The notes under the pieces: model-generated
What the model was told of the DNA's origin: nothing
The model's database searches: none
Seen by the model: the letters and a program-made list of their open reading frames with translations, nothing else
Program-made: the position numbers and the translations under genes
In this document: one piece after another, positions 1-8,220 of the stretch
Position numbering within the stretch: the first letter of the stretch is position 1
Layout of the letters: each line of letters starts with the position of its first letter
NCBI GenBank assembly: GCA_963793295.1
Contig: CAWBZX010000028.1
Coordinates: 124,001 to 188,000 of the forward strand
DNA from: JAHDHW01 sp963793295
Lineage (GTDB): Bacteria > Bacteroidota > Bacteroidia > Chitinophagales > Saprospiraceae
Direction: 5' to 3'
Length of the DNA: 64,000 nucleotides

Positions 1-408
1 TTTGTGTTTAAAGATGAAGAGGAATCAACTTTTGAGTTTACAAAAGAAGGAGAGTTTATAGCCGACTATCAAAGTTTTAACAACAAAATGCCATCGATTC
101 AAAACATTCAGGCGATTGAAGATTGTGAAATGCTTATTATTAATTACGCCGATGTCCAAACTGTTTTTAATACTGCAGAAAACGGAAACCTCATTGGCCG
201 CCACATAATAGAACATCGTTTTGATGTGATGGTAAACCAGTTACTGGCCATTTACATGCAAAATCATGAAGAACGGTATAAAAGGTTTGTTGAACATTAT
301 TCGGATTTAACGCAAAGAATTCCTCAGTATTTAATTGCTTCTTTTGTGGGGGTAAAACCACCTTCTCTCAGTCGAATCAGAAGAAGATTTACCAAAAACA
401 TTTCTTAA
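1..408 (+). CDS. Crp/Fnr family transcriptional regulator, C-terminal part (5' truncated by window edge)
   Basis: The frame is open from base 1, so the true start lies outside the window. What remains is the end of a cyclic-nucleotide-binding-like beta domain (GEFIADYQSF, then CEMLIINYADV), the long dimerisation helix, and a short winged helix ending in the motif FVGVKPPSLSRIRRR. That ending is typical of the short Bacteroidota Crp/Fnr regulators, where the recognition helix reads PxxLSRIRR. It should bind DNA as a dimer; the ligand cannot be judged because most of the sensor domain is missing. The next gene is a secreted lipoprotein 80 bp downstream, with no obvious functional link. Confidence 0.85.
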   Translation, partial: FVFKDEEESTFEFTKEGEFIADYQSFNNKMPSIQNIQAIEDCEMLIINYADVQTVFNTAENGNLIGRHIIEHRFDVMVNQLLAIYMQNHEERYKRFVEHYSDLTQRIPQYLIASFVGVKPPSLSRIRRRFTKNIS

Positions 409-489
409 CACAGGTTAACCACTTGATATTATAATGTGATGTAATTTTGATTATTGATTTAGATATACGTTTAACTAAAATTTATAATC

Positions 490-1073
490 ATGAAAAAGCA
501 TTGGATTTTTATCAAAAGTAACTTCTCTTTAATAACTGGTATTTTGTTGATATTATCAGGTTGTGATAAAATGAGTGAAAAAGAAACGGATACTTTGGCT
601 GGATTAAATGGTGGGTTTGAAGTGGCTAAAAATGGGTTGCCCGTAAACTGGTTAATGTATACGCCAACTACTGTTCCGGATGCTGAATTTGAGGTAGAAC
701 TTGACAAAGATATTTTTAAAGAAGGATTGCAATCACTTAAGTTTGACGTTAAAAAATGTTCTTCTGTTGGTGGCTGGAAATCTCCGGGGTTCACCAATGA
801 GTTCTCAGAGAATGGCAAATTTGAAGGTGAAGGTATTTATAAACTAAGTTTTTGGTTAAAGAATAATGGAGCAAAATATCAGGTGAATGCTGGAGGGGTT
901 TCACCGCTAGAAGGAGATATGAAAACTTTAGTAGAAGGTGAGGAGCAAATAGATGGCTGGAAATTTCTTGAGTACGAAATTGAAGTACCGCAAGACAGGC
1001 ATTTGAGGATGGATTAAATATTCTGCAGCCCGGAACCTTTTGGATAGATGATATTCAGATCGAAAAAATATAA
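490..1073 (+). CDS. Putative carbohydrate-binding-like lipoprotein, frameshifted near its 3' end
   Basis: The N-terminus is a lipoprotein signal (hydrophobic stretch, then ILSGCDKM, Cys near residue 25). The body begins with NGGFEVAKNGLPVNW and predicts a beta-sandwich like the CBM4/9-type modules attached to Bacteroidota surface proteins. Frame 1 stops at 1017, but from about 1001 the neighbouring frame continues with GLNILQPGTFWIDDIQIEKI and stops at 1071-1073. FWIDDIQIE is the usual last strand of such beta-sandwich domains, so one base has been gained or lost near 995-1003. No catalytic residues are seen; a role in ligand binding at the cell surface is an inference. Confidence 0.6.
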
Positions 1074-1499
1074 TTTAGCTTATAATAAAAGCTAAATGAA
1101 AGCAAGCAATGCAAAGTAGATGTTTGGATACTTATCATTGCTTTTAGACGAAATTATTTAGCGGAGATTAAAATTCATTGAGGAATAGGGTTATTTTTGA
1201 ATGTATTTAAATCTGGATATGTTTGCGTACTTGCAAATTTGCTAGCGTCAAATATAGCCTATCGTTAGCCTCCAAAAAACTATTCAGAACATTGAAATTA
1301 ATTTAGGGAGCTAACGAATTGAAAAGGTAAAGTGTTAACTTCTGAATCGAAACATTAAAACACGAGTGTTGATAATTAACAAGTTATGGATGTTAGTCAG
1401 AATTAAACATCTCTTATCTTGGAATCATGTATGAATGTTTTTCCAAACAGTAATTAAGATCAAGCCTTATGGTAATTGATAATATACCCATAAATGTAA
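1074..1499. other. Intergenic region, no gene recognised
   Basis: No coding frame of useful length. A small hairpin (8-bp arms 1074-1081 and 1089-1096) directly follows the lipoprotein stop and could be a weak terminator, although no clear T-tract follows. A second inverted pair (1104-1111 with 1136-1143) lies just downstream. Loosely matched arms CGTTAGCCTCC/GGGAGCTAACG lie near 1263 and 1306. Nothing else is supportable. Confidence 0.4.
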
Positions 1500-2489
1500 A
1501 TGAACTATATCTCTGTCAGTTTATATCGTAAAATCATAGATCATGCTTTGACAGAAGGCATGAAGAAGGAAGATTTCAAAGATCTTCCAATACCTATCGA
1601 TACACGGCATGAAATTCAGGCTGTTCCTGCGGATCATTTTTTTGAACTTCATGAGAAGGTAGACCAGGCAATAGGGCCAGGCTTTTCAGTACGAGTGGGT
1701 CAACAGATGGAGATAGAAGATTATGGTGTACTTGGACTTTCATGGAGGACTTGCTCCAAAGCCGGGGAAATATTTGAACGTAGTGAACGCTACTTCCGAC
1801 TACTATCAAACACCTATGTTTTCAAAGTAGAGAAAGACCATGATATATCTAAAATTTATCTATTTCGAGAAGGATATCGAAGAGGTGTAGAATTATCCAA
1901 TGAAGCTACTTTTTCTGCAATAGTTGTAGTGCTTAAAGCCATGACTGATGTCGAGATTGCACCTGTCGGAGTATCATTTAAACATGATCCACCAAAAGAC
2001 ATGAAAAGCTATAATCTTGCTTTTAAATGCCCCATCTTATTCAACCAATCACACAATTACATCTCCTACAAAACGGCTGATCTGGAGATCCGCACAGCTA
2101 AGGCCGATACAAGTATCAATAAATTTTTAGTAGAAAGGGTAGAAGAAGAAACAAAAGGAATCAACGTTAGCCCCAACAAAATTGTCGCAGATGTAGAAAA
2201 ATTAATTATGGATGCTCTTCCTAGCGGCATTCCAAGCATTGATCAAGTGGGTGATTATGTCGGTATGAGCAACCGTACATTAACCCGTCGGCTTTCTGAG
2301 AGCGGAACTACCTTTAGGAACCTCATCAAAAAGACGCAAGAGGAAATATCAAAAAACCTTCTTTTAAATTCTTCCAGAAGTGTGGGAGAAATTGCCTTTC
2401 AAACAGGCTTCTCGGAACAGAGCGCTTTTAACCGCGCGTTCAAACGCTGGACCGGTCAATCCCCTCTTGAATTTCGAAAAATCAAGTAA
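1500..2489 (+). CDS. AraC family transcriptional regulator with Arabinose_bd-type N-terminal domain
   Basis: A 329-residue regulator. Residues about 20-200 match the N-terminal ligand/dimerisation domain of the OruR/ArgR-like AraC subgroup (motif EDYGVLGLSWRTCSKAGE). Residues about 230-329 are the two helix-turn-helix motifs of AraC proteins, ending with the signature VGEIAFQTGFSEQSAFNRAF and then WTGQSPLEFR. Length is normal for the subgroup. It sits about 100 bp upstream of a same-strand run of small genes (heme-binding protein, DUF1772 protein, NmrA-type reductase) and is a reasonable candidate to control them. The effector is unknown. The ATG at 1500 fits the family N-terminus. Confidence 0.9.
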   Translation: MNYISVSLYRKIIDHALTEGMKKEDFKDLPIPIDTRHEIQAVPADHFFELHEKVDQAIGPGFSVRVGQQMEIEDYGVLGLSWRTCSKAGEIFERSERYFRLLSNTYVFKVEKDHDISKIYLFREGYRRGVELSNEATFSAIVVVLKAMTDVEIAPVGVSFKHDPPKDMKSYNLAFKCPILFNQSHNYISYKTADLEIRTAKADTSINKFLVERVEEETKGINVSPNKIVADVEKLIMDALPSGIPSIDQVGDYVGMSNRTLTRRLSESGTTFRNLIKKTQEEISKNLLLNSSRSVGEIAFQTGFSEQSAFNRAFKRWTGQSPLEFRKIK

Positions 2490-2592
2490 ACAAATCTATT
2501 TGGCTCAAACTGTCAAAACATTGGCGGATATGGTCAAGTATGCGTTATGAGCTACCTCTAATTTTGCTACTGTATTAAATTACAGAAGTAAA

Positions 2593-2949
2593 ATGAAAAA
2601 GCAATCCACAAAAATTTTAGTGTTATCGGTATTAAAAGTAGTGTTTATTTTCTTGACTGCTTTTACCACAAATTCAGAACCTTTTACCGGAGACCATCCA
2701 AATGTGATACATGCAGATGATGAATTAAAAAAAGAAGCTCTTAAGATACTTGAGGAAAAATGCAACGTGTGTCACCGAAAGCAAAATCCCTTTATGATAT
2801 TCAATCAGAAAAACATGGTAAAACGAGCTCCAAAGATTTATAAAATGGTGTTCATAGACCGCAGAATGCCAAAGGGCGATCAGATCCGGTTAACAACCGA
2901 AGAATACAAAAAATTAGAAAAATGGCTATTACCACAAAAAATCAATTAA
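2593..2949 (+). CDS. Heme-binding domain (Haem_bd) protein with one CxxCH motif
   Basis: A 118-residue exported protein. An N-terminal hydrophobic segment (residues about 8-24) acts as signal or anchor. The mature part has one c-type heme attachment motif, CNVCH (near residues 57-61), followed by RKQNPFMIF and a distal Met-containing stretch RRMPKGDQIRLT. This is the layout of the short Haem_bd family found in Bacteroidota, which resembles a minimal cytochrome c. It should sit in the periplasm and carry electrons or sense redox state; the partner is not evident. The next gene starts 2 bp after its stop, so the two are co-transcribed. Confidence 0.8.
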   Translation: MKKQSTKILVLSVLKVVFIFLTAFTTNSEPFTGDHPNVIHADDELKKEALKILEEKCNVCHRKQNPFMIFNQKNMVKRAPKIYKMVFIDRRMPKGDQIRLTTEEYKKLEKWLLPQKIN

Positions 2950-2951
2950 CA

Positions 2952-3452
2952 ATGGAAATATCAATTAAATCATTCATCCTTTTTGGATCAGTAATCTTTA
3001 CAGGACTTTCGGCAGGACTGTTTTACGCATGGTCTGTATCTGTCATTCCAGGCACACAAAAAGTAGTTGACGCCACTTATCTGGAAACTATGCAAAGTAT
3101 TAACCAGGCTATTCTTAATCCTGCTTTCTATCTGATATTCTTTGGAAGCCTAATATTTTTAAGCATATCAAGCGTTTATGAGTTTCATACCAACAAAGTA
3201 ACATTTTGGCTTCTATTGGCTTCATCTATTATCTATCTGTTAGGGACAGTTGGAGTAACTGCTCTGGGGAATGTCCCGCTAAATGATCAGCTGGAAGTCC
3301 TTGAGCTAGCAGAATTAAGTGCGAAAAAGCTGGCAGAATTTAGAACCTTTTATGAGACAAATTGGAATCGGCTACATCTAATCAGGACAATTTTCGCAGT
3401 AGTTTCATTCCTGTTATCCGTACTGGGAGTCTTTTCTTATTTAAAGCATTAA
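2952..3452 (+). CDS. DUF1772 (anthrone oxygenase-like) membrane protein
   Basis: About 166 residues with four predicted membrane helices (roughly residues 5-25, 45-65, 75-95 and 135-155). The pattern FTGLSAGLFYAWSVSVIPG near the N-terminus, the central GNVPLND and the late WNRLHLIRT are hallmarks of DUF1772. An in-frame ATG exists 10 codons upstream at 2922 but lies inside the preceding gene. I chose 2952 because it begins 2 bp after that gene's stop and gives the standard N-terminus. The family is often found beside NmrA-type reductases and AraC/TetR regulators, as here. Biochemical role unknown. Confidence 0.8.
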   Translation: MEISIKSFILFGSVIFTGLSAGLFYAWSVSVIPGTQKVVDATYLETMQSINQAILNPAFYLIFFGSLIFLSISSVYEFHTNKVTFWLLLASSIIYLLGTVGVTALGNVPLNDQLEVLELAELSAKKLAEFRTFYETNWNRLHLIRTIFAVVSFLLSVLGVFSYLKH

Positions 3453-3492
3453 ATCAAGACATAAAATTATTAATAACCATAAATTAACAAAA

Positions 3493-4335
3493 ATGACAAA
3501 CAACATTTTAGTAATCGGTGGGACTGGTAAGACCGGTCGAAAAGTAGTAAAAGGATTAAAACACCTAAACCAAAACGTAAGAATTGGTTCAAGGAATGAG
3601 ACGCCATCATTCGAATGGAATAATCCCAATTCATGGGAAAAAGCTTTAGAAGGAATAGATAAAGTGTATATCGTCTATTATCCTGACCTTGCGGTTCCGG
3701 GTGCCTTTGAGGCTATCCAGGGATTCACAGAAGCAGCAAAAAAAGCAGGTGTCAAAAAAGCCGTTTTGCTTTCCGGCAAAGGGGAAAAAGAAGCTGAGCG
3801 CTGCGAGCAGGTCGTTGCCAATTCCGGATTGGATTATACCCTGGTAAGAGCCTCCTGGTTTAATCAAAATTTCAGTGAAAGCTTTTTTCTTGATCCTATT
3901 TTGGCAGGACATATTGCACTCCCTATGCCCAATGCGAGAATTCCTTTCGTAGATACAGGCGATATTGCAGAAGTAGTTGTAGAAGCCCTGTTGAACGATG
4001 CGCATAATGGAAAAACCTATGAAATCACCGGCCCCAATGCGATGACTTTTGAAGAAGTTATAAGAGAAATTGCCGATGTAACCGGAAGAAATCTGAAATA
4101 CCAAGCGGTTTCACAAGAAGAATATAATGCCATGATGAAGGCTGCCGGAGTATCTGCTGATTACATCTGGCTTTTTGATTACTTGTTCAGAGAAGTCTTA
4201 GGTAACCCAAGCAACCAAGTGGTAACCTCTGACGTGGAGAAGGTGCTGGGCAGAAATGCGACTGACTTTAAATCGTATGTTCTGAAAACAGCGAAGACTG
4301 GTGTCTGGCATCAATCGATGCCACAATCTATCTAA
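3493..4335 (+). CDS. NmrA-like NAD(P)-binding oxidoreductase (atypical SDR)
   Basis: 280 residues with an N-terminal Rossmann nucleotide-binding motif, VIGGTGKTGRKVV (residues about 6-18). Downstream lie an NmrA-type core (KKAVLLSGKGE, LDYTLVRASWFNQNF) and the C-terminal substrate lobe (GKTYEITGPNAMTFEEV). The family includes quinone reductase QOR2-like enzymes and redox-sensing regulators that bind NAD(P) without catalysis. The SDR catalytic Tyr-x-x-x-Lys pair is not evident, as expected for this atypical group. It follows the DUF1772 gene by 40 bp and is probably in the same transcript. Substrate unknown. Confidence 0.85.
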   Translation: MTNNILVIGGTGKTGRKVVKGLKHLNQNVRIGSRNETPSFEWNNPNSWEKALEGIDKVYIVYYPDLAVPGAFEAIQGFTEAAKKAGVKKAVLLSGKGEKEAERCEQVVANSGLDYTLVRASWFNQNFSESFFLDPILAGHIALPMPNARIPFVDTGDIAEVVVEALLNDAHNGKTYEITGPNAMTFEEVIREIADVTGRNLKYQAVSQEEYNAMMKAAGVSADYIWLFDYLFREVLGNPSNQVVTSDVEKVLGRNATDFKSYVLKTAKTGVWHQSMPQSI

Positions 4336-4342
4336 ATACTCA

Positions 4343-4378
4343 AAGAGACTGTCTCATTTTGTTTTGAGATAGCCTCTT
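4343..4378. terminator. Intergenic hairpin (possible attenuator or weak terminator)
   Basis: Arms 4343-4356 and 4365-4378 pair over about 13 bp with one mismatch and a G-T wobble. It sits directly after the NmrA-type gene. An A-rich stretch rather than a T-tract follows on the plus strand, so full termination is doubtful; it may only trim or stabilise the transcript. Confidence 0.4.
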
Positions 4379-4398
4379 CCAACTAAAAAAAAACAGAT

Positions 4399-4743
4399 AT
4401 GCCACACTTTATCATACATTGCTCAGAAAATATTATAACCCGGATATCTCCAGACGATTTTATGCAACAAGTCTACAATGAGGCAGATTCCACTGGTCTT
4501 TTTGCACAGAGAGATATTAAGGTGAGGATCAGTTCGTTTGAGCACTACAATATTGGAAATAGCAAAGAAGACTTCATCCATATTTTTGCCAATATAATGG
4601 AAGGTAGAACGGTAGATCAGAAAAAAGGTCTTTCCAAAAAGATTATTTCAAAATTAAAATCGGTGTTTCCTGATGTCCCAATTATCTCAATAAATATAAG
4701 AGATTTCGAGAAAGCAACTTATGTTAATAAATCAATGGGTTGA
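4399..4743 (+). CDS. 5-carboxymethyl-2-hydroxymuconate Delta-isomerase family protein (tautomerase fold)
   Basis: 114 residues beginning MPHFIIHCSENI, the typical start of the CHMI family, in which Met is removed and the exposed N-terminal proline acts as catalytic base. The length matches the family. The middle (VRISSFEHYNIG) and end (VPIISINIRDFEKATYVNK) follow the family pattern. The classical role is in homoprotocatechuate breakdown, but no other gene of that pathway is nearby, so the enzyme may act as a general tautomerase. It lies 63 bp after the NmrA-type gene, separated by a hairpin. Confidence 0.8.
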   Translation: MPHFIIHCSENIITRISPDDFMQQVYNEADSTGLFAQRDIKVRISSFEHYNIGNSKEDFIHIFANIMEGRTVDQKKGLSKKIISKLKSVFPDVPIISINIRDFEKATYVNKSMG

Positions 4744-4804
4744 TAAATTTTTTTTAATCGTAAAATGATTTGATAATTGCTGAATTGGCTAAAATATTTT
4801 GACG

Positions 4805-5260
4805 ATGGAATTCCGAAAAGCAACAAAAAGAGACATTAAAGATATCGTAGCAATGCTAGCTGACGATGCGTTAGGAAGTCAACGCGAAAACTTTAAATCT
4901 CCCCTTCCCGCCTCCTATCAAGAAGCCTTTGAAAATATTGATGCTGATCCCCACCAGGAATTGATCGTGGTGGAAAACGAGAATGCTGAAGTCATTGGGA
5001 CGCTGCAGTTGTCCTTCATTCAGTACCTCACTTATCAAGGTGGTATCCGCGCTCAAATTGAGGCTGTTCGTATCCGAAAAAACCAGAGAGGAAAAGGACT
5101 GGGAACAAAAATGTTTGAGTGGGCCATTGAACGATCCAAGGAACGAGGAGCGCATGTACTTCAACTAACTTCGGATAAAAAAAGACCGCAAGCAATAAAA
5201 TTCTATGAGTCGCTTGGATTTGCCGCTACACATGAAGGGATGAAATTGCATTTCCATTAA
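4805..5260 (+). CDS. GNAT family N-acetyltransferase
   Basis: 152 residues with the GNAT core. Motif A, with the acetyl-CoA pyrophosphate loop, is RKNQRGKGLGTKMFEWAIE (Q/RxxGxG/A pattern, residues about 97-115). Motif B is HVLQLTSDKKRPQAIKFYESLGF. A TTG two codons upstream is possible, but the ATG at 4805 gives the usual start MEFRKATKRD. The acceptor substrate cannot be predicted. The gene ends an apparent run of small accessory genes; the following 350 bp are non-coding. Confidence 0.9.
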   Translation: MEFRKATKRDIKDIVAMLADDALGSQRENFKSPLPASYQEAFENIDADPHQELIVVENENAEVIGTLQLSFIQYLTYQGGIRAQIEAVRIRKNQRGKGLGTKMFEWAIERSKERGAHVLQLTSDKKRPQAIKFYESLGFAATHEGMKLHFH

Positions 5261-5608
5261 ACCAAAGCCGCTAACCAACGATATCGCACATGCCTCTACT
5301 CTGTTATTTGAAACTAACAAACAAAACTAATACTTTAGTAAGTAGTTTGACGGAATTATCAAAAAGCTATTTTTTTAGCACAGTTCAAAAACAATCTAAA
5401 AACTTCATGTTAATTAATTCAAGTTTGCGATACTTCGCAACTTGAATTAATTATTGAAATAATGGGAGCAGAATAAAAGCAATAATGGATATGGTACTAA
5501 ACATAGTTAGAGCGTTTGTGGGCAGTAAAAAAATCGATCAAGGTCCCCAATAAATTCTAAGCAGTGAAAAAATGTTCAATTAAAAGCTAAGCCATATTTA
5601 ACCAGAAC
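5261..5608. repeat. Intergenic region with a 19-bp inverted repeat (5411-5453)
   Basis: No gene is visible. Arms 5411-5430 and 5435-5453 pair over 19 bp with one bulged T at 5424 and a TACT loop, giving a very stable cruciform or RNA hairpin. No T-tract follows on either strand, so it is not a canonical terminator. The rest of the region (fragments around 5270-5340) looks like degenerate sequence with no recognisable product. Confidence 0.55.
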
Positions 5609-6031
5609 ATGAAGGAGTATGACAGCAACATACAAATATTCGCTTTTTCTAATTTTAGAAAAATTAATTATCTTCTAAAATCAATTGTCATAGAAGAAAA
5701 AACAAACGGATTTGTTGACGGTAAATCTGCTGATTATATTCATGATGCGCTTGCAAGCGAAGAAAATGCGATTGATTTCATTCAACAAAACGAAGAATTA
5801 ATCTATAATAATTTAACCTCTACATTAAAGGAGAATTTAAACTGCGACATTGGTGAATTAGGTGTATTTTCAATTAGCATACTCAATCAAATAAAAGACA
5901 AATTTGCATATGTAGGATTTAGATTTTTAAATCTAAAAAAAGAATTTATCGGAATTGTGATGCACAAAGAAAAAGTAACTCAATTTATTATGGCTTCCGA
6001 TAAAATTGATTTTAGTAAAGCTGAAATATGA
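5609..6031 (+). CDS. Hypothetical protein, 140 residues
   Basis: I do not recognise the family. The product is soluble: no signal peptide and no membrane segment. It looks like a mixed alpha/beta domain, with a strand-rich second half (LGVFSISILNQIKDKFAYVGFRFLN, shown here only as a region near residues 90-115). A likely helical stretch is DYIHDALASEENAIDFIQQNEE. It stands alone after a 350-bp gap and 50 bp before a glutamine amidotransferase gene on the same strand. Codon use resembles its neighbours, so it is probably a real gene. Confidence 0.55.
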   Translation: MKEYDSNIQIFAFSNFRKINYLLKSIVIEEKTNGFVDGKSADYIHDALASEENAIDFIQQNEELIYNNLTSTLKENLNCDIGELGVFSISILNQIKDKFAYVGFRFLNLKKEFIGIVMHKEKVTQFIMASDKIDFSKAEI

Positions 6032-6084
6032 AAAATGCCTCTATTCTTATCCCAATCGATCCATCATAAATTACATATAATATC

Positions 6085-6792
6085 ATGAAAATAGGCCTTT
6101 TAGAATGTGATCATGTTGCAGATAAATTTGTAGATATTTCGGGAACCTATCCGGATATGTTCGCTGCTTTGTTGCCAGATGTTGAGTTTCAACTTTATGA
6201 TGTTTGCAATGGTGAATTCCCAGAATCCATCGATGAATGTGATGCATATACTACCACAGGTTCAAGATTTTCTGTCTATGATAAACTTGACTGGATTTCG
6301 CAATTAAAAGACTTCATCTATCAACTTCATCAGAAAGAGAAAAAATTCGTGGGTGTTTGTTTTGGTCATCAGATGATGGCTGAAGCTTTAGGAGGGAAGG
6401 TATTGAAAAGCGAAAAAGGCTGGAATGTTGGTGTTCATTCATTTGAAATCGTTTCAAAAGAAAGTTGGATGGATCCTTTTCAACAAAATTTAAATTTATT
6501 GATGATGTGTCAGGACCAGATTGTTAGAATGCCTGAGAATAGTAAAATATTGGCTAGCTCTGCTAACTGCCCTGTGGGAATATTCAAAGTTGGAGAAAAT
6601 ATGCTGGGCATTCAGGCGCATCCTGAATTTTCGAAAGATTATGAAAAAGCTTTCATGCTAAGCAGAACCGATCGGATTGGTGAAGAAAAGATCCAAAAAG
6701 CACTAGACAGCCTTGAGAAGGCACCCGATAAAAGTTTGATTAGAGATTGGATCATGAATTTTTTAAAAGACAAAAAAAAATCTAATTTCTAA
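6085..6792 (+). CDS. Class I glutamine amidotransferase-like protein (GMP-synthase-like GATase1)
   Basis: 235 residues forming a free-standing class I glutamine amidotransferase domain. The nucleophile elbow VGVCFGHQMMAEALGG places Cys92 in the expected position, and QAHPEFS provides His179 and Glu181, so the triad is complete. Proteins of this size (YfeJ/GuaA-like GATases) hydrolyse gamma-glutamyl bonds or supply ammonia to a partner, but no synthetase partner is encoded nearby. Cytoplasmic, no signal peptide. The start at 6085 gives the standard family N-terminus MKIGLLECD. Confidence 0.88.
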   Translation: MKIGLLECDHVADKFVDISGTYPDMFAALLPDVEFQLYDVCNGEFPESIDECDAYTTTGSRFSVYDKLDWISQLKDFIYQLHQKEKKFVGVCFGHQMMAEALGGKVLKSEKGWNVGVHSFEIVSKESWMDPFQQNLNLLMMCQDQIVRMPENSKILASSANCPVGIFKVGENMLGIQAHPEFSKDYEKAFMLSRTDRIGEEKIQKALDSLEKAPDKSLIRDWIMNFLKDKKKSNF

Positions 6793-6978
6793 AAATATTT
6801 TTTTGAGCTGTGAAAACCATAGCCTGTAAGCGTTTCACATTAAAAAACAGTTTAAGTTTTAAATTATAAAATATTTTTGTTTAACTTTTTTGCACATATT
6901 TTAAACAAAATAAATTTATCCCTGTTCTGATTGGGTAATTTTTATTTATTTAAAACATAATTTAAAACTGTTTACTCA

Positions 6979-7923
6979 ATGAAAAAGTCTATTTATAATT
7001 TCGCTTGGATTCTGCTTTTAAGCTTGCCTTTCTTTTTAGTTTCTTGTAATGATGATGAAGATACTATGCCTGATCCAACTCCGCAACCACAAAGTATTGT
7101 TGAAATTGCTTCTGGTGATGCTCAATTCAGCACTTTAGTTAGCGCATTGGATCGTGTTAACCTTGTTTCTGTTCTTGAAGGAAATGGTCCTTTCACTGTT
7201 TTTGCTCCAACAAACGCTGCTTTCACTGCTTTGGGAGTAGATCTTAATACCATTTCAGATGAGGCTTTGACTGAAATTTTATTGTATCACGTTTTGGGTG
7301 CTGAAGTAGCTTCCAAAGATATCGCCGAAGGTCAGACTTATGTGACTACAGCTGCCACAACTGGCCCGGATGACAATCAACTTTCAATGCTTATTGAAAA
7401 ATCAAGTACAGGCGTTTCAATAAATGGAAATATAAACGTAACTACAGCAGATGTTGATGCTACAAATGGAGTAATCCACATTGTAGATGCGGTAATCATG
7501 CCTTTGGATGTGGTTGGACATGCTGCTGCAAATAGTGCTTTCACTGAATTGGTTGGAGCTCTAGGAGCTGCAACAGGCGACTTGGTTTCAGTATTGCAGG
7601 AGGATGGTCCTTTTACCGTATTTGCACCATTAAATAGTGCTTTCGAAGAAATCTCAGATGTTGTCGCGACATTAGATGCAGACCAACTTTCAAAAGTACT
7701 TACTTATCACGTTGCAGCTGGAAATGTTCGATCAAGTGCTTTGTCTGATGGATTTGAAGTAACAACAGTAAATACAGAAATTTTCACAGTGAATATCAAT
7801 GGAAACAGCGTTACTATTACAGATGTAAATGGAAACATTGCAAATGTAGTATTGACAGATGTACAAGCAACAAATGGCGTAATTCACGTCCTTGATAAAG
7901 TGGTTATTCCTGCGAATCTATAG
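6979..7923 (+). CDS. Fasciclin (FAS1) domain lipoprotein with two FAS1 repeats
   Basis: 314 residues. The N-terminus is a lipoprotein signal (FLVSCNDDED, lipobox Cys near residue 23), then a Pro-rich linker, then two FAS1 domains (about residues 40-165 and 180-312). Each repeat has the two conserved FAS1 blocks: GPFTVFAPTNAAF and LLYHVLG with TNGVIHIVDAVIMP in the first, and GPFTVFAPLNSAF and LTYHVAAG with TNGVIHVLDKVVIP in the second. These domains mediate cell-surface adhesion. The gene stands alone, with a 185-bp AT-rich leader and a strong terminator after it, so it is probably monocistronic. Confidence 0.95.
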   Translation: MKKSIYNFAWILLLSLPFFLVSCNDDEDTMPDPTPQPQSIVEIASGDAQFSTLVSALDRVNLVSVLEGNGPFTVFAPTNAAFTALGVDLNTISDEALTEILLYHVLGAEVASKDIAEGQTYVTTAATTGPDDNQLSMLIEKSSTGVSINGNINVTTADVDATNGVIHIVDAVIMPLDVVGHAAANSAFTELVGALGAATGDLVSVLQEDGPFTVFAPLNSAFEEISDVVATLDADQLSKVLTYHVAAGNVRSSALSDGFEVTTVNTEIFTVNINGNSVTITDVNGNIANVVLTDVQATNGVIHVLDKVVIPANL

Positions 7924-7956
7924 GAACTCATTTTTGCAAATAAACACAATTTAGAA

Positions 7957-7991
7957 GCTGCCTCATTGTAATGATGAGGTGGCTTTTTTTT
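7957..7991 (+). terminator. Intrinsic terminator after the fasciclin gene
   Basis: Ten-base-pair stem (7957-7966 with 7974-7983, two G-T wobbles), a seven-base loop and a run of eight T residues. It lies 34 bp after the fasciclin stop. Confidence 0.85.
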
Positions 7992-8005
7992 ACAATTTAT
8001 TTTCC

Positions 8006-8051
8006 GAAAGCTAAAAAAAATAGTTTATTGATAATTTAGCCCAATAACTTA
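8006..8051 (+). promoter_or_regulatory. 46-bp element shared with the czc efflux promoter region
   Basis: This stretch matches the minus strand of 56653-56698 at about 42 of 46 positions, including a continuous identical block of 25 bases. Its core is an inverted repeat, TTATTG-N11-CAATAA. Here it lies about 170 bp upstream of the GltD-like gene; the other copy lies just upstream of the CzcA-TolC gene, and both have the same orientation relative to their gene. A shared operator or promoter is the simplest reading; a dispersed repeat is the alternative. Confidence 0.5.
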
Positions 8052-8220
8052 CTAAATACGGTACACCAATAATCAATGCGCTTTTTACTTTTAAAGTGAA
8101 ATGACAGCTGCTTTCCAAATCATATTTGTGAAATATATTAAAATTTGAAGTATCCTTTTGGTTTTCTGAAATTCTGCGTTAAATTGCAAAAACTTATCAC
8201 ACAATAGCAGAATTTAAAAT

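Noticed and set aside
2922..2951. Earlier start for the DUF1772 protein
   Set aside because: The ten extra codons are inside the heme-binding gene; the ATG at 2952, just after that gene's stop, gives the family N-terminus.
3646..4104. 152-codon minus-strand frame opposite the NmrA-type gene
   Set aside because: Antisense to a clear Rossmann oxidoreductase; low-complexity composition and no conserved motif.
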